A program made the position numbers and the translations under genes. A DNA stretch of 64,000 nt. Source: HdN1 sp964473645. Lineage in GTDB: Bacteria > Pseudomonadota > Gammaproteobacteria > Pseudomonadales > Ketobacteraceae. Numbering within the stretch: position 1 is the first letter of the stretch; the number at the start of each line of letters is the position of its first letter. The stretch spans positions 466,869 through 530,868 of the forward strand of contig CAYYPW010000001.1 of the NCBI GenBank assembly GCA_964473645.1, given 5' to 3'. This document shows, piece by piece, positions 23,743-33,495 of the stretch. The notes beneath the pieces were generated by a model. The model was given only the letters and a program-made list of their open reading frames with translations, was not told the DNA's origin and made no database searches.

Positions 23743-24540
23743 TCAAGCCGGCTTTTTCACGAGTGGATTTTTTCCATCCTGCTCAGAACGGCGAATCAGT
23801 TCACCGGCCAATGCAAGATAGCACACTGCTCCCCGTGATTTCTGATCATATTGCAATACCGGCAGCCCATGACTGGGTGCTTCAGCCAAACGGACATTGC
23901 GGGGGATGATGGTGCGATAGACCTTGTCGCCAAAATGTTGGTTGAGCTGATTCGATACCTGATTTGCCAATGCAATGCGGGGGTCATACATGGTGCGCAG
24001 GAGGCCATCGATCTGCAGTTTCGGGTTCAGTACACTGCGAATTTTTTCGATGGTATTTAATAACGCCGTCAATCCTTCAAGGGCATAGTATTCACACTGA
24101 ATCGGAATCACCACACCGTCAGCCGCTACCAATGCGTTGACGGTGAGCATGTTCAGTGAGGGTGGACAGTCGATAATCACAAAGTCATAGACGCTGCGTG
24201 TGCCTTCGAGGGATTTTTCCAGGCGACGTTCCTTGTTGGATACTTCAAGCAACATGACTTCGGCAGCGGTGAGATCACCGTTGGCCGGCAGCAGATCAAA
24301 ACCGGCATCACATTTCATTTTAACTTTGTCGATCGGCATTTCATCGACCAACACATCGAACACAGAGACATCAAGTGCACTTTTGTTGACGCCACTGCCC
24401 ATGGTGGCGTTGCCCTGGGGATCGAGATCAATCAGCAAGACTTTACGTTTGGTAGCCGCGAGGGACGCCGCCAGATTCACACTGGAAGTCGTTTTTCCTA
24501 CGCCACCTTTCTGATTGGCTACTGCCAGGATCTTTCCCAC
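23743..24540 (-). CDS. parA: Chromosome partitioning ATPase ParA
   Basis: 265 residues. Deviant Walker A KGGVGKTT at the N-terminus, Walker A' DLDPQGNAT, Walker B VIIDCPPSL. It forms the nucleoid gradient that moves ParB-parS complexes. It lies 24 bases downstream of rsmG, the usual mnmG-rsmG-parA-parB order near the origin. The 150-base gap to parB is larger than usual and could hold an extra promoter. Confidence 0.96.
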   Translation of the reverse strand: MGKILAVANQKGGVGKTTSSVNLAASLAATKRKVLLIDLDPQGNATMGSGVNKSALDVSVFDVLVDEMPIDKVKMKCDAGFDLLPANGDLTAAEVMLLEVSNKERRLEKSLEGTRSVYDFVIIDCPPSLNMLTVNALVAADGVVIPIQCEYYALEGLTALLNTIEKIRSVLNPKLQIDGLLRTMYDPRIALANQVSNQLNQHFGDKVYRTIIPRNVRLAEAPSHGLPVLQYDQKSRGAVCYLALAGELIRRSEQDGKNPLVKKPA

Positions 24541-24564
24541 GCTCAGCTCCTTGCGCTGCTAAAA

Positions 24565-25200
24565 CTACAATTGGGGGGTGATGCGAATGAGGTGCCGGGC
24601 TTCCGCCAGCATTGGTACTGCTAACGGTATCACGTCCAGCTGCATGCCTTCTACTTGCAGGGCCGACATTTCTTCGGCAGGCAATTGCCCTTTCATCGCC
24701 AGCATTTCGCCACCGGCAGCCAGTTTCGGCAATGCTAGCTGAACGAACAGATCAAGGGCACTGAAGGCGCGCGATACAATCTGGGCAAATTCATGCGCTG
24801 CAGCAAATTGTTCCACACGCGCATGCACGACCCTGACATTGGTCAGCCCCAGCTCCATTTTCACTTGTTGCAGAAAGCGCGTTTTTTTGCCTGCGCTATC
24901 CAGCAAGGTCACCTCGATTTCCGGAAACAGTATCGCCATCGGTATGCCAGGTAATCCACCACCGGTACCAATATCCAACAGCGTCGGACCTTTAATCCAA
25001 GGTGCGATGCTCAAAGAATCCAGTAAATGTTTCACCACCATGTCGTGGGGATCACGAATGGCCGTGAGGTTATAGGCCTTGTTCCATTTTTGCATCAACG
25101 CCAGATACTGCATCAGTTGCTGGCATTGCAGGGGCGTAACGTTTATAGCGAGTGTTGCAACGCCTGTACTCAGGCGCTGCTCAAGGGACATGGCATTCAT
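24565..25200 (-). CDS. rsmG: 16S rRNA (guanine-527-N7)-methyltransferase
   Basis: 211 residues. SAM-binding motif LLDIGTGGGLPGIPMAI and a conserved VSRAFSALD later. It methylates G527 of 16S rRNA. The start codon overlaps the mnmG stop at 25200, indicating translational coupling. Confidence 0.94.
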   Translation of the reverse strand: MNAMSLEQRLSTGVATLAINVTPLQCQQLMQYLALMQKWNKAYNLTAIRDPHDMVVKHLLDSLSIAPWIKGPTLLDIGTGGGLPGIPMAILFPEIEVTLLDSAGKKTRFLQQVKMELGLTNVRVVHARVEQFAAAHEFAQIVSRAFSALDLFVQLALPKLAAGGEMLAMKGQLPAEEMSALQVEGMQLDVIPLAVPMLAEARHLIRITPQL

Positions 25201-27083
25201 CAGGCGCTCTTACGTCGCGCGTCGGATTTTTTCAGATGGATCAACAGTAAGGAAATCGCGGCCGGTGTAACGCCGGGGATACGCGACGCCTGGCCCAGCG
25301 TAGCTGGTTTGATATCACGCAGCTTTTGTTTCACTTCATTGGAGAGACCGCTGACCTTGTCAAAATCGAAATCAACAGGCAAGCGTGTCTCTTCATTGGC
25401 ACGCAAGCGCTCAATTTCTTCACTTTGGCGCGCGATATAGCCTTCGTATTTGGCATGGATCTCTACCTGTTCGGCCACCAGCGGATCATCAATGCTTATA
25501 CCCGTGACAGCAGCAATATCATCGAAATTGATTTCCGGCCGACGCAGCAATTCCATCAGCGAGTATTCGCGCACGATGGGGCGCTCGATTTTGGCGTTGA
25601 AGTATTCAGCCTCCGGTGTCTCCGGGCGTATCCAGCTGCGCTTGAGGCGTTCGGTTTCACGCGCGATGCTTTCCTGCTTGCGGCAAAAGGCCTCCCAACG
25701 CGCATCATCGATCAATCCGAGCTTGCGACCGGCTTCGGTGAGACGTAGATCGGCATTATCTTCCCGCAAAATCAAACGATATTCAGCGCGGCTGGTGAAC
25801 ATGCGATACGGCTCGCGGGTACCGAGCGTAATTAAATCATCCACCATCACGCCGATATAGGCTTGATCACGGTGCGGTGCCCAAGCCTCTTTTTCTTGCG
25901 CGCGCAATGCCGCGTTGATACCGGCGAGTAAACCTTGTGCGGCCGCTTCTTCATAACCGGTGGTGCCATTGATCTGACCCGCAAAAAACAAACCCCGCAA
26001 AGTTTTGGTTTCGAGGCTGTTGTGCAGATCCCGCGGATCAAAGTAATCGTACTCGATCGCATACCCCGGGCGTGTGATATGGGCGTTTTCTAAACCGCGA
26101 ATAGATCGCACCAAATTGATTTGAACATCAAACGGCAAACTGGTCGACACACCGTTGGGGTATAGCTCGTGCGTATTGAGGCCCTCCGGTTCGATAAACA
26201 CCTGGTGTTGGGACTTGTCCGCAAAGCGATGAATTTTGTCCTCGATCGAAGGACAGTAGCGTGGCCCGATACCTTCAATTACACCGGTATACATGGGCGA
26301 ACGATCCAGCCCTCCTCGAATAATTTCGTGCGTGCGTTCATTGGTATGCGTGATATAGCAAGCCACCTGACGGGGATGTTCTTCGACACTACCCAAAAAC
26401 GACATCACAGGTGTCGGCGTGTCCCCTGGTTGCGCCTGCATCACGGAAAAATCCACCGAACGCGCATCGATGCGCGGTGGTGTACCGGTTTTCAGTCGAC
26501 CGACACGCAAAGGCAATTCACGCAGACGATTCGCCAACGCGATAGAGGGCGGATCACCAGCGCGCCCTCCCGAGTAATTTTCCAGTCCTACATGGATTCG
26601 GCCACCCAAGAAGGTGCCTGCCGTCAACACCACCGTTTTACTGTGAAAACGGATGCCGGTGTTGGTGATGGCGCCTTTGACAATATCGCCTTCAACGATC
26701 AAATCATCGGCCGCTTGCTGAAAAATATCGAGGTGTTGTTGATTCTCAAGAATGCCACGGATCGCCGCTTTGTATAAAACTCGATCAGCTTGAGCGCGTG
26801 TAGCACGAACTGCTGGGCCCTTTCGACTGTTGAGGACACGAAATTGGATACCACCCTTGTCGGTGGCCCGTGCCATGGCGCCACCTAAGGCATCGATTTC
26901 TTTCACCAAATGGCTTTTGCCAATACCGCCGATAGCGGGATTACAAGACATTTGTCCGAGAGTTTCTACATTGTGTGTCAGCAACAACGTCTGACATCCC
27001 ATGCGCGCAGCCGCCAACGCGGCTTCGGTGCCGGCATGGCCACCACCGATAACAATCACGTCGTAGTGTTTAGGGTAATCCAC
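25200..27083 (-). CDS. mnmG: tRNA uridine-5-carboxymethylaminomethyl modification enzyme MnmG
   Basis: 627 residues from the GTG at 27083, preceded by GGGAG with a 6-base gap; an in-frame TTG at 27104 lacks a ribosome site and would add residues not conserved in the family. FAD motif VIGGGHAGTEAALAAARMG, family signature NPAIGGIGKSHLVKEIDALGG with the catalytic Cys region, and NGTTGYEEAAAQG. With MnmE it modifies U34 of several tRNAs. Its promoter must lie in the origin-like region upstream. Confidence 0.96.
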   Translation of the reverse strand: MDYPKHYDVIVIGGGHAGTEAALAAARMGCQTLLLTHNVETLGQMSCNPAIGGIGKSHLVKEIDALGGAMARATDKGGIQFRVLNSRKGPAVRATRAQADRVLYKAAIRGILENQQHLDIFQQAADDLIVEGDIVKGAITNTGIRFHSKTVVLTAGTFLGGRIHVGLENYSGGRAGDPPSIALANRLRELPLRVGRLKTGTPPRIDARSVDFSVMQAQPGDTPTPVMSFLGSVEEHPRQVACYITHTNERTHEIIRGGLDRSPMYTGVIEGIGPRYCPSIEDKIHRFADKSQHQVFIEPEGLNTHELYPNGVSTSLPFDVQINLVRSIRGLENAHITRPGYAIEYDYFDPRDLHNSLETKTLRGLFFAGQINGTTGYEEAAAQGLLAGINAALRAQEKEAWAPHRDQAYIGVMVDDLITLGTREPYRMFTSRAEYRLILREDNADLRLTEAGRKLGLIDDARWEAFCRKQESIARETERLKRSWIRPETPEAEYFNAKIERPIVREYSLMELLRRPEINFDDIAAVTGISIDDPLVAEQVEIHAKYEGYIARQSEEIERLRANEETRLPVDFDFDKVSGLSNEVKQKLRDIKPATLGQASRIPGVTPAAISLLLIHLKKSDARRKSA

Positions 27084-27189
27084 AGCGCACTCCCGCAATG
27101 ACAAAAGCTGAGGTAAAGGCCCGGAATTATAAAGGAGCTATCCCGAAAAACCACGCTTTGTACAAAAAACAGACAGACCTTTCGTTTTT

Positions 27190-27455
27190 GTAGGTTATTC
27201 ATCTTGGTTATAAATAATATTAAATATCTCTTTTTAAAAGATAATGTTGATAGCTATTACGGGTCGCTGTTTCTGTGGATAAGTACGCTTAAACTAATAA
27301 AATCAATGGGTTGATATGACTCAAAGGATGTGGCCCAAGTCGGTATGAGGGGTGTGATTACACGGGGATGAAATGTGGATAACTACCTTACCCGAGTTAT
27401 GCAGATGTTTAGGTAGGATCTATACCCGAGATCACCCCCTGTTTGTCCACAGACC
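27190..27455. other. Origin-like region A (mnmG-mnmE): DnaA boxes and AT-rich unwinding segment
   Basis: The 510-base gap between mnmG and mnmE holds no gene. It has an AT-rich stretch with TTTTTAAAAGA (27231), TGTGGATAA boxes at 27274-27282 and 27374-27382, a near box TTATGCAGA at 27397-27405 and TTGTCCACA at 27443-27451. The order and spacing match region B before dnaA: box to box 100 bases, box to TGTGGC 55 bases in both. E. coli oriC lies on this side of mnmG (gidA). It may be a second origin or a DnaA-titrating copy. Confidence 0.7.
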
Positions 27456-27593
27456 AAATTTGGATAGATTTAATGCGATATGCCGAAAAAACAGGTAATC
27501 ATTGGAAAACAAGATGGGAGTAAAAAGAAATTGCGCAGGGTGCAAAAACGAAAGTGCGCTGAGCGCAAAGACAAGAGGAGTCTGGTGGCCTGT

Positions 27594-28961
27594 TTATTTG
27601 CCAATACAAAACGAGGAGAAAATTTCACCCAGCAGATCATCCGGGGTGAAGCGACCCGTGATTTCCCCAAGATGTTCTTGTGCGAAACGCAGGTCTTCTG
27701 CCAGGAGTTCACCAGCACCGTGGGAGCGTAGCTGATCAAGCCCTGTCTCGAGGCACTCTCGGGTTCGGCGTAAGGCGTCCAGATGCCGCTGACGGGCAGT
27801 GAAACCGGTTTCTACCTGGCTGTCGTAACCCATGATGCTTTTCAGGTGGTCACGCAGCTGATCAACCCCTTGACCAGAACGCGCACACAAGCGGACGACC
27901 GGATAATGACTTGCAGTGGATAAACCGGCAGATTCTTGGGTGAGGTCGATTTTGTTGCGAATGACCGTGATGCGGGATTTGTCGTGGATGGTAGAAACGA
28001 ATTCCGGCCAAAACAATTCGGGGTTGTCTTGTTGATGTTCTGAGGCGTCGGTTAAAAGCAGAATGCGATCAGCTTGCTCAATTTCTTGCCAAGCCCTGCG
28101 GATGCCTTCCTGTTCGACTTCATCGGGGCTGTCACGTAAACCGGCAGTGTCGGTGATGTGCAGGGGCATACCATCAAGATGGATATGCTCTCGTAACACA
28201 TCGCGCGTTGTACCGGCGATAGCGGTAACGATAGCGCGTTCACTGCCTGCCAACTGGTTTAACAGGCTGGATTTGCCCGCATTAGGACGACCGGCCAACA
28301 CTACACGCATGCCTTCCTTCAGCAGCACACCTTGGCGGGCTTCGTGGAACACGGCCTCGAGTTGATGTAACACCCCTTCCAACTTCGCTTGCACGCGACC
28401 GTCGGAAAGAAAATCGATTTCCTCTTCCGGAAAGTCGATAGCTGCCTCCACAAACATGCGCAATTCGATCAGCTGTTGCAGTAATTCGTTAACGCGTTTG
28501 GAAAAGGCGCCTTGTAATGACTTCATGGCGCTGCGTGCTGCCTGCTCACTGCCGCTTTCGATCAGATCGGCAATCGCTTCTGCTTGAGCGAGGTCAAGTT
28601 TGTCATTGAGAAAAGCACGTTCAGAAAACTCCCCCGGCCTTGCCAATCGTGCACCCAGCTCAACAGCACGCGCGAGCAATTGGGCCATGATGACAGGGCC
28701 TCCGTGGCCTTGCAGTTCGACGACATCTTCGCCGGTGAACGAGTGGGGCCCTGGAAAAAACAAAAGTAGCCCCTGATCTATGACGTTATCATCACGATCA
28801 AAAAAACTACTGTAATGGGCAAAGCGTGGTTTGGCGGGGGAAGTTCGAAGACTCATTACATTGGCAATACGCAATGCATCCGGCCCGGAAAGCCGGATAA
28901 TGCCAACGCCTCCACGGCCGGGAGGCGTTGCTTGTGCTGCAATCGTGTCCGCAGTGGCCAT
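27594..28961 (-). CDS. mnmE: tRNA modification GTPase MnmE
   Basis: 455 residues. An N-terminal tetrahydrofolate-binding domain, a helical domain, an inserted G domain with GRPNAGKSSL and DTAGLRD, and the catalytic C-terminal CIGK. Partner of MnmG in U34 modification. It sits two bases from the yidC stop on the same strand, as in many gammaproteobacteria. Confidence 0.97.
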   Translation of the reverse strand: MATADTIAAQATPPGRGGVGIIRLSGPDALRIANVMSLRTSPAKPRFAHYSSFFDRDDNVIDQGLLLFFPGPHSFTGEDVVELQGHGGPVIMAQLLARAVELGARLARPGEFSERAFLNDKLDLAQAEAIADLIESGSEQAARSAMKSLQGAFSKRVNELLQQLIELRMFVEAAIDFPEEEIDFLSDGRVQAKLEGVLHQLEAVFHEARQGVLLKEGMRVVLAGRPNAGKSSLLNQLAGSERAIVTAIAGTTRDVLREHIHLDGMPLHITDTAGLRDSPDEVEQEGIRRAWQEIEQADRILLLTDASEHQQDNPELFWPEFVSTIHDKSRITVIRNKIDLTQESAGLSTASHYPVVRLCARSGQGVDQLRDHLKSIMGYDSQVETGFTARQRHLDALRRTRECLETGLDQLRSHGAGELLAEDLRFAQEHLGEITGRFTPDDLLGEIFSSFCIGK

Positions 28962-28963
28962 GA

Positions 28964-30637
28964 TCAGTTGCGCTTGATGCCCTCGGCTTCAATCTTGCGA
29001 GTGATGATCCACTGCTGCAGGATCGACAATGTGTTGTTGGTGATCCAGTACACCACCAACCCGGCCGGGAACCACAGGAACATCACGGTGAAAATAGCCG
29101 GCATGAATTTCATCATTTTGGCTTGCATCGGATCGGGCGGCGCTGGGTTAAGCGCCGTTTGAATGAACATGGTGCCCCCCATGATCAAGGGCAGAATGAA
29201 ATAGGGGTCCATTACCGACAAGTCAACGATCCAGCCAAAAAACGGCGCTTGTCGCAATTCAACGCTTTCGAGCAATGCCCAATATAACGCCAGGAATACG
29301 GGCATCTGTATCAGAATGGGTAAACATCCACCCAGTGGATTGATCTTGTTGTCACGATAGAGCTTCATCATCTCTTGCGACAGCTTCTGGCGATCGTCGG
29401 CATACTGTTCACGAATACGCAGTAGCTCAGGTTGAACCGTACGCATCTTGGCCATTGACCGATAGCTGATTGCCGAAGGGTAGAAGAAGATCGCTTTGAC
29501 GGTGAGGGTGAGCAAAATAATTGCTACGCCCCAATTGCTGGTTAATTGGTGGAAGGTGGACAGTAACCAGAACAGTGCTTTCGAGATAAAAAACAACGGC
29601 CCATAGTCGACGACAAGATCGAGGCCTTTATCCGGTAAAATGGCTTCCAGGGATTTCTGGATTTTCGGACCTACATACAGCGAGGCAGAGAATTCCTGTT
29701 GTGCACCCGGCGCAATCATTACCGGCTGCCCCACCATACGAATGATGTAATTGCCTTTTACCACTGCCGTCGCGTAATCCAGTGTCGTGGTCTGATCTGG
29801 CACCCATGCACTCAAAAAGTAATGCTGCACCATGGCCATCCAGCCACCGGTCACCCCTTTCATATCGAGTGACTTTTCGTCCATGTCTTCAAAAGTGTAT
29901 TTGTTGTAGGGCTGCTCTTTGCTCCAGTAAGCAACACCAAGAAAGGTCGGCAATCCAAAACCGGTAGATTGCGCAACGCCGGGATCGGCACTGCCATCAC
30001 GCTTGATCTGGGCAAAAAATGCACCCGACCAAGGGTCAGCGCTACTGTTGTCGACTACAAAGCGGTTTTTTATCAGATATTCCCCACGGCTGAACTCATA
30101 GACCTTGGTGACTTTAACGCCTTTGTCGGTCGTGAAGTGCAGTGGAACACTTAGCTGATCCCCTTCGAGGGTATATTCGGTTTTTTCGCTGCTGTAGGTT
30201 GGACGACCGGCGGGGCTTGCATCAGGTCCATCAGTTCCAGCCAATCCGCTCTGTGCAACATAGGTGTGCGCCGAGGTTTCGGTTAACAGGCTGATCGGTG
30301 AATTTTTGTCTTCAGAGGAAATGGGGTAGTGCTTGAGTTTGGCACTGACGATATCGCCCCCGTTGGCACTGATCAGCACAGAAAGCACATCGGTTTCTAC
30401 GCGAATAAAGGCCGCGTTGACCACCGGTTTGGCTGGCTCCGTCAACGTGGGTGTGGCCACCTGAGGCAGATCATCATTGGCTTTTACCACGGGGGTGTCA
30501 CCCTGTGGATAATTCTGTGGAACAACAGTTTCTGCAGGCGCTTGCGGCTTGGCGCCGTAATCCTCGTTCCACTGCAGGATCATCATGTAGGACACCACCG
30601 CCAACAAACCAATGAGAAGCGAACGTTGCCAATCCAT
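28964..30637 (-). CDS. yidC: Membrane protein insertase YidC
   Basis: 557 residues. An N-terminal anchor helix, a large periplasmic domain (about residues 60-340), and five C-terminal membrane segments with the conserved QMPVFLALYWALLESVELR and NPAPPDPMQAKMMKFMPAIF. It inserts and folds inner-membrane proteins, including F0 subunits encoded in this window. Located in the standard mnmE-yidC-yidD-rnpA-rpmH cluster. Confidence 0.97.
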   Translation of the reverse strand: MDWQRSLLIGLLAVVSYMMILQWNEDYGAKPQAPAETVVPQNYPQGDTPVVKANDDLPQVATPTLTEPAKPVVNAAFIRVETDVLSVLISANGGDIVSAKLKHYPISSEDKNSPISLLTETSAHTYVAQSGLAGTDGPDASPAGRPTYSSEKTEYTLEGDQLSVPLHFTTDKGVKVTKVYEFSRGEYLIKNRFVVDNSSADPWSGAFFAQIKRDGSADPGVAQSTGFGLPTFLGVAYWSKEQPYNKYTFEDMDEKSLDMKGVTGGWMAMVQHYFLSAWVPDQTTTLDYATAVVKGNYIIRMVGQPVMIAPGAQQEFSASLYVGPKIQKSLEAILPDKGLDLVVDYGPLFFISKALFWLLSTFHQLTSNWGVAIILLTLTVKAIFFYPSAISYRSMAKMRTVQPELLRIREQYADDRQKLSQEMMKLYRDNKINPLGGCLPILIQMPVFLALYWALLESVELRQAPFFGWIVDLSVMDPYFILPLIMGGTMFIQTALNPAPPDPMQAKMMKFMPAIFTVMFLWFPAGLVVYWITNNTLSILQQWIITRKIEAEGIKRN

Positions 30638-30640
30638 AGT

Positions 30641-30898
30641 TTACAGCTGCCTGATTTTAAAGAGGTTTTTTGAAAATGAAGGGGCTTGCTCCGGTACCGG
30701 GTCAAGTCCTCCCTCATGAAAGGGGTGACATTTGCACAGCCGTTTGGCAGTCAACACACTGCCCCAGAAGGCGCCATGTTTTTCAATGGCTTCCTGTGAA
30801 TAACCGGAACAGGAGGGGTAGAAACGACAGTGACTAGGCATCACCGGACTGATGGCGTACCGGTAGATTTTGAGCAGGTAGAGAAGAATGGTTTTCAC
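30641..30898 (-). CDS. yidD: Membrane protein insertion efficiency factor YidD
   Basis: 85 residues with the conserved core CRFYPSCSGYSQEAI and the GG-D motif HEGGLDPVPE. A small amphipathic protein that assists YidC. It overlaps rnpA by 4 bases (30895-30898) and ends 3 bases before yidC, so the cluster is tightly coupled. Confidence 0.94.
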   Translation of the reverse strand: MKTILLYLLKIYRYAISPVMPSHCRFYPSCSGYSQEAIEKHGAFWGSVLTAKRLCKCHPFHEGGLDPVPEQAPSFSKNLFKIRQL

Positions 30899-31305
30899 GT
30901 CGGCAAGGGGCCGTCCGTCTTTGCTGTGGTACCAGAGGTGGACGACTTTCTACGTTTGCGATCCAGCTTACACCATGCATCAGTCAGATTTTGAGCAAGT
31001 GATTCGCATAGAAGGGTTTGGGGTCGGGACAGCACAATAATATCGCACCCTTGTAACAAGGACTGATTCAAACGAAAGGCTTCGCGCACTTGTCGTTTGA
31101 AGCGATTACGGTTGACGGAGCATTTCAGATGCTTCTTGGATGCTACCAACCCTAAGCGGCCAGGAGCATCATCTGATCTGAATAACGCCAACACGAGAAA
31201 ATGTGCTGTTCCGAACTTGAACGCCGTCTGATTGAAGACTTGATCGTACTCTTTCTTTTGCGTAAGACGCTGTTGACGCGAATAAGGGAGAGTCGACACG
31301 CCCAA
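30895..31305 (-). CDS. rnpA: Ribonuclease P protein component
   Basis: About 136 residues. Signature RLGLVASKKHLKCSVNRNRFKRQVREAFR is the RNA-binding RNR motif of the family. The start is uncertain: TTG at 31305 or GTG at 31299, neither with a clear ribosome site. It lies 5 bases downstream of rpmH. RNase P matures tRNA 5' ends, including those of the array at 4.5-5.0 kb. Confidence 0.93.
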   Translation of the reverse strand: MGVSTLPYSRQQRLTQKKEYDQVFNQTAFKFGTAHFLVLALFRSDDAPGRLGLVASKKHLKCSVNRNRFKRQVREAFRLNQSLLQGCDIIVLSRPQTLLCESLAQNLTDAWCKLDRKRRKSSTSGTTAKTDGPLPT

Positions 31306-31310
31306 GATTA

Positions 31311-31445
31311 CTACACAGTCAGACGCTTACGACCTTTGGCGCGACGACGTTTGAGAACCAGACGGCCGTTTTTGGTGGCCATACGGGCGCGGAATCCGTG
31401 GGTGCGCTTGCGGCTGAGGTTGCTGGGTTGAAATGTACGTTTCAT
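31311..31445 (-). CDS. rpmH: 50S ribosomal protein L34
   Basis: 44 residues, MKRTFQPSNLSRKRTHGFRA at the start and GRKRLTV at the end, an unmistakable L34. It is first in the rpmH-rnpA-yidD-yidC-mnmE cluster and starts on the edge of the origin-like region that precedes dnaA. Confidence 0.97.
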   Translation of the reverse strand: MKRTFQPSNLSRKRTHGFRARMATKNGRLVLKRRRAKGRKRLTV

Positions 31446-31584
31446 AACACGATCTCTTCGTGAATAGCTTAAACAGAGGCGACACAAGGCCAGCCGGAAA
31501 AGGACGGGTGATTCTATTGATATGGGCCGCTTCTGTCAATTTAAGTTCGTGCTTCCCACAAACCGCCTAATTGTTGTCTTCGGT

Positions 31585-31950
31585 AATAATAAGTTATTAA
31601 ATTCTTTTTAAAAGATCTTTATGTTTATAGATTATTAGTGTTGATATCTTTTGTGGATAAGTAGAAATAATACTTTTAAAACAATAATTTGAAGTATTGA
31701 TAACCTTGTGGCTTAGGACGGTATAAAGGACCTTGGACAGCATGGATGAATTGTGGATAACTTAGGCTGGTAATCTACCCCCATGTTTTAGGCTCCGATA
31801 TACAGACTTTTAAGGGGGGCTTTACACAGGATAAGTCCGGGAAGTTATTCACATAGGGGTGGGATTTTTCTGAATAGAAATTAATCAACAATTGGTTTTA
31901 AGGCTGGGTTTTTATAGGAGAAAAATATTTCAGGCAGTTGTGGATAAGTC
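31585..31950. other. Origin-like region B (rpmH-dnaA): probable oriC
   Basis: The 569-base gap between rpmH and dnaA. AT-rich segment with TTTTTAAAAGA at 31605, DnaA boxes TGTGGATAA at 31652-31660, 31752-31760 and 31939-31947, and a perfect TTATTCACA at 31845-31853. This is the position of oriC in Pseudomonas. The box at 31939, between rpmH and the dnaA start, could also serve dnaA autoregulation. It is homologous in layout to region A. Confidence 0.85.
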
Positions 31951-32014
31951 TCCTTGGCTGCGTTTATCATTGCCCTCCTTAATCCTATTCAAAGATCTAT
32001 TCGGGGGAGTTACC

Positions 32015-33466
32015 GTGGGGAATTCTCTCTGGCAGCGCTGTCTCGCAAAAATGCAAGAAGAGCTGCCGGCGCAACAATTCAATATGTGGATAAGGCCTTT
32101 ACAGGCTGAGGAATCGTCCGACACATTGAAGTTGTTGGCGCCTAATCGTTTCGTACTCGACTGGGTAAACGAAAAATTTCTCGCACGTATACAAGAACTT
32201 GCCGGCGAATTTGCGCATGAAGGCCAGATCCCGCGTGTGGTTGTGGCGATTGGTTCGAAACAGACGGCGGCAATACATCGTGTGCAAACGGTGTCGGCAG
32301 CAGCGGTTTCGCCCTCTAGTTCAACCGTTATGGAAGAGGTAGTGCGTAGAACGGTGGGAGGGGATGTTAGCTCTGCCAAAACACCGGTTGCGCTGGAGCC
32401 TGCAACATCTGTGCGTGAGCTCGATATGGGGGGTACGGTTAAGCATCGCACCAACCTCAATGGCGCCTTCACGTTTAATAGCTTCGTCGAAGGTAAATCC
32501 AACCAGTTGGCGCGTGCCGCTGCCACCCAGGTCGCGGAGAACCCTGGTCAGGCCTACAACCCTCTGTTTCTGTATGGCGGCGTGGGGTTAGGTAAAACCC
32601 ACTTGATGCACGCGGTGGGTAATTACATGGTGCAGCAGAACCCGAATGCCAAGGTGGTATACCTGCATTCCGAGCGATTTGTTGCAGACATGGTAAAAGC
32701 GCTACAGATCAATGCAATTAACGAATTTAAGCGATTCTATCGTTCAGTAGATGCGTTGCTGATTGACGATATTCAGTTTTTTGCGGGTAAAGAACGTTCT
32801 CAGGAAGAGTTTTTTCACACATTCAACGCGCTATTAGAAGGTGGGCAGCAGATGATCTTGACCTGCGATCGCTACCCAAAGGAAATCAGTGGGGTTGAAG
32901 AGCGTTTGAAATCACGCTTTGGTTGGGGGCTGACCGTGGCGGTGGAACCCCCCGAACTGGAAACCCGTGTTGCGATACTGATGAAAAAAGCGGAAGAAGC
33001 CAAGATTGATTTACCTGATGAGGCGGCGTTTTTCGTGGCGCAACGGATACGGTCCAATGTGCGAGAGTTGGAAGGTGCATTGAAGCGTGTTATTGCCAAT
33101 GCCCATTTTACCGGCAAGCCGATTACGCTCGATTTCGTGAAGGAGTCATTGAAAGATTTATTGGCGTTGCAAGATAAGCAGGTCAGCATCGATAACATTC
33201 AAAAGATTGTGGCGGAATACTTCAAGATCAAAATGTCGGACTTGAATTCCAAACGCCGTAGTCGGTCGGTAGCACGCCCGCGTCAGATCGCCATGGCCCT
33301 GGCCAAGGAGTTGACTCAGCATAGCCTTCCAGAGATCGGGGAAGCCTTTGGCGGCCGTGATCACACAACAGTATTGCACGCGTGCCGCAAGGTGAAAGAG
33401 TTGGCAGAAACCACTGCGGATGTGCGTGAAGATTATTCAAATCTTCTTCGGTCGCTCACAACGTAA
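32015..33466 (+). CDS. dnaA: Chromosomal replication initiator DnaA
   Basis: 483 residues from the GTG at 32015, with GGGGAG 5 bases upstream; this matches the Pseudomonas-type N-terminus (LWQRCLAKMQEELPAQQFNMW). A longer frame to 31892 would run into the DnaA boxes and is rejected. Walker A GGVGLGKTHL, Walker B LLIDDIQFF, and the C-terminal DnaA-box reader GGRDHTTVLHACRKV. It opens the origin next to it. Confidence 0.97.
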   Translation: MGNSLWQRCLAKMQEELPAQQFNMWIRPLQAEESSDTLKLLAPNRFVLDWVNEKFLARIQELAGEFAHEGQIPRVVVAIGSKQTAAIHRVQTVSAAAVSPSSSTVMEEVVRRTVGGDVSSAKTPVALEPATSVRELDMGGTVKHRTNLNGAFTFNSFVEGKSNQLARAAATQVAENPGQAYNPLFLYGGVGLGKTHLMHAVGNYMVQQNPNAKVVYLHSERFVADMVKALQINAINEFKRFYRSVDALLIDDIQFFAGKERSQEEFFHTFNALLEGGQQMILTCDRYPKEISGVEERLKSRFGWGLTVAVEPPELETRVAILMKKAEEAKIDLPDEAAFFVAQRIRSNVRELEGALKRVIANAHFTGKPITLDFVKESLKDLLALQDKQVSIDNIQKIVAEYFKIKMSDLNSKRRSRSVARPRQIAMALAKELTQHSLPEIGEAFGGRDHTTVLHACRKVKELAETTADVREDYSNLLRSLTT

Positions 33467-33495
33467 ATGTGAGTTAGCGCTTACTAAGGTGAATC

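Noticed and set aside
31892..32014. Upstream in-frame extension of dnaA
   Set aside because: It overlaps a DnaA box and the family N-terminus begins at the GTG at 32015 with a good ribosome site.
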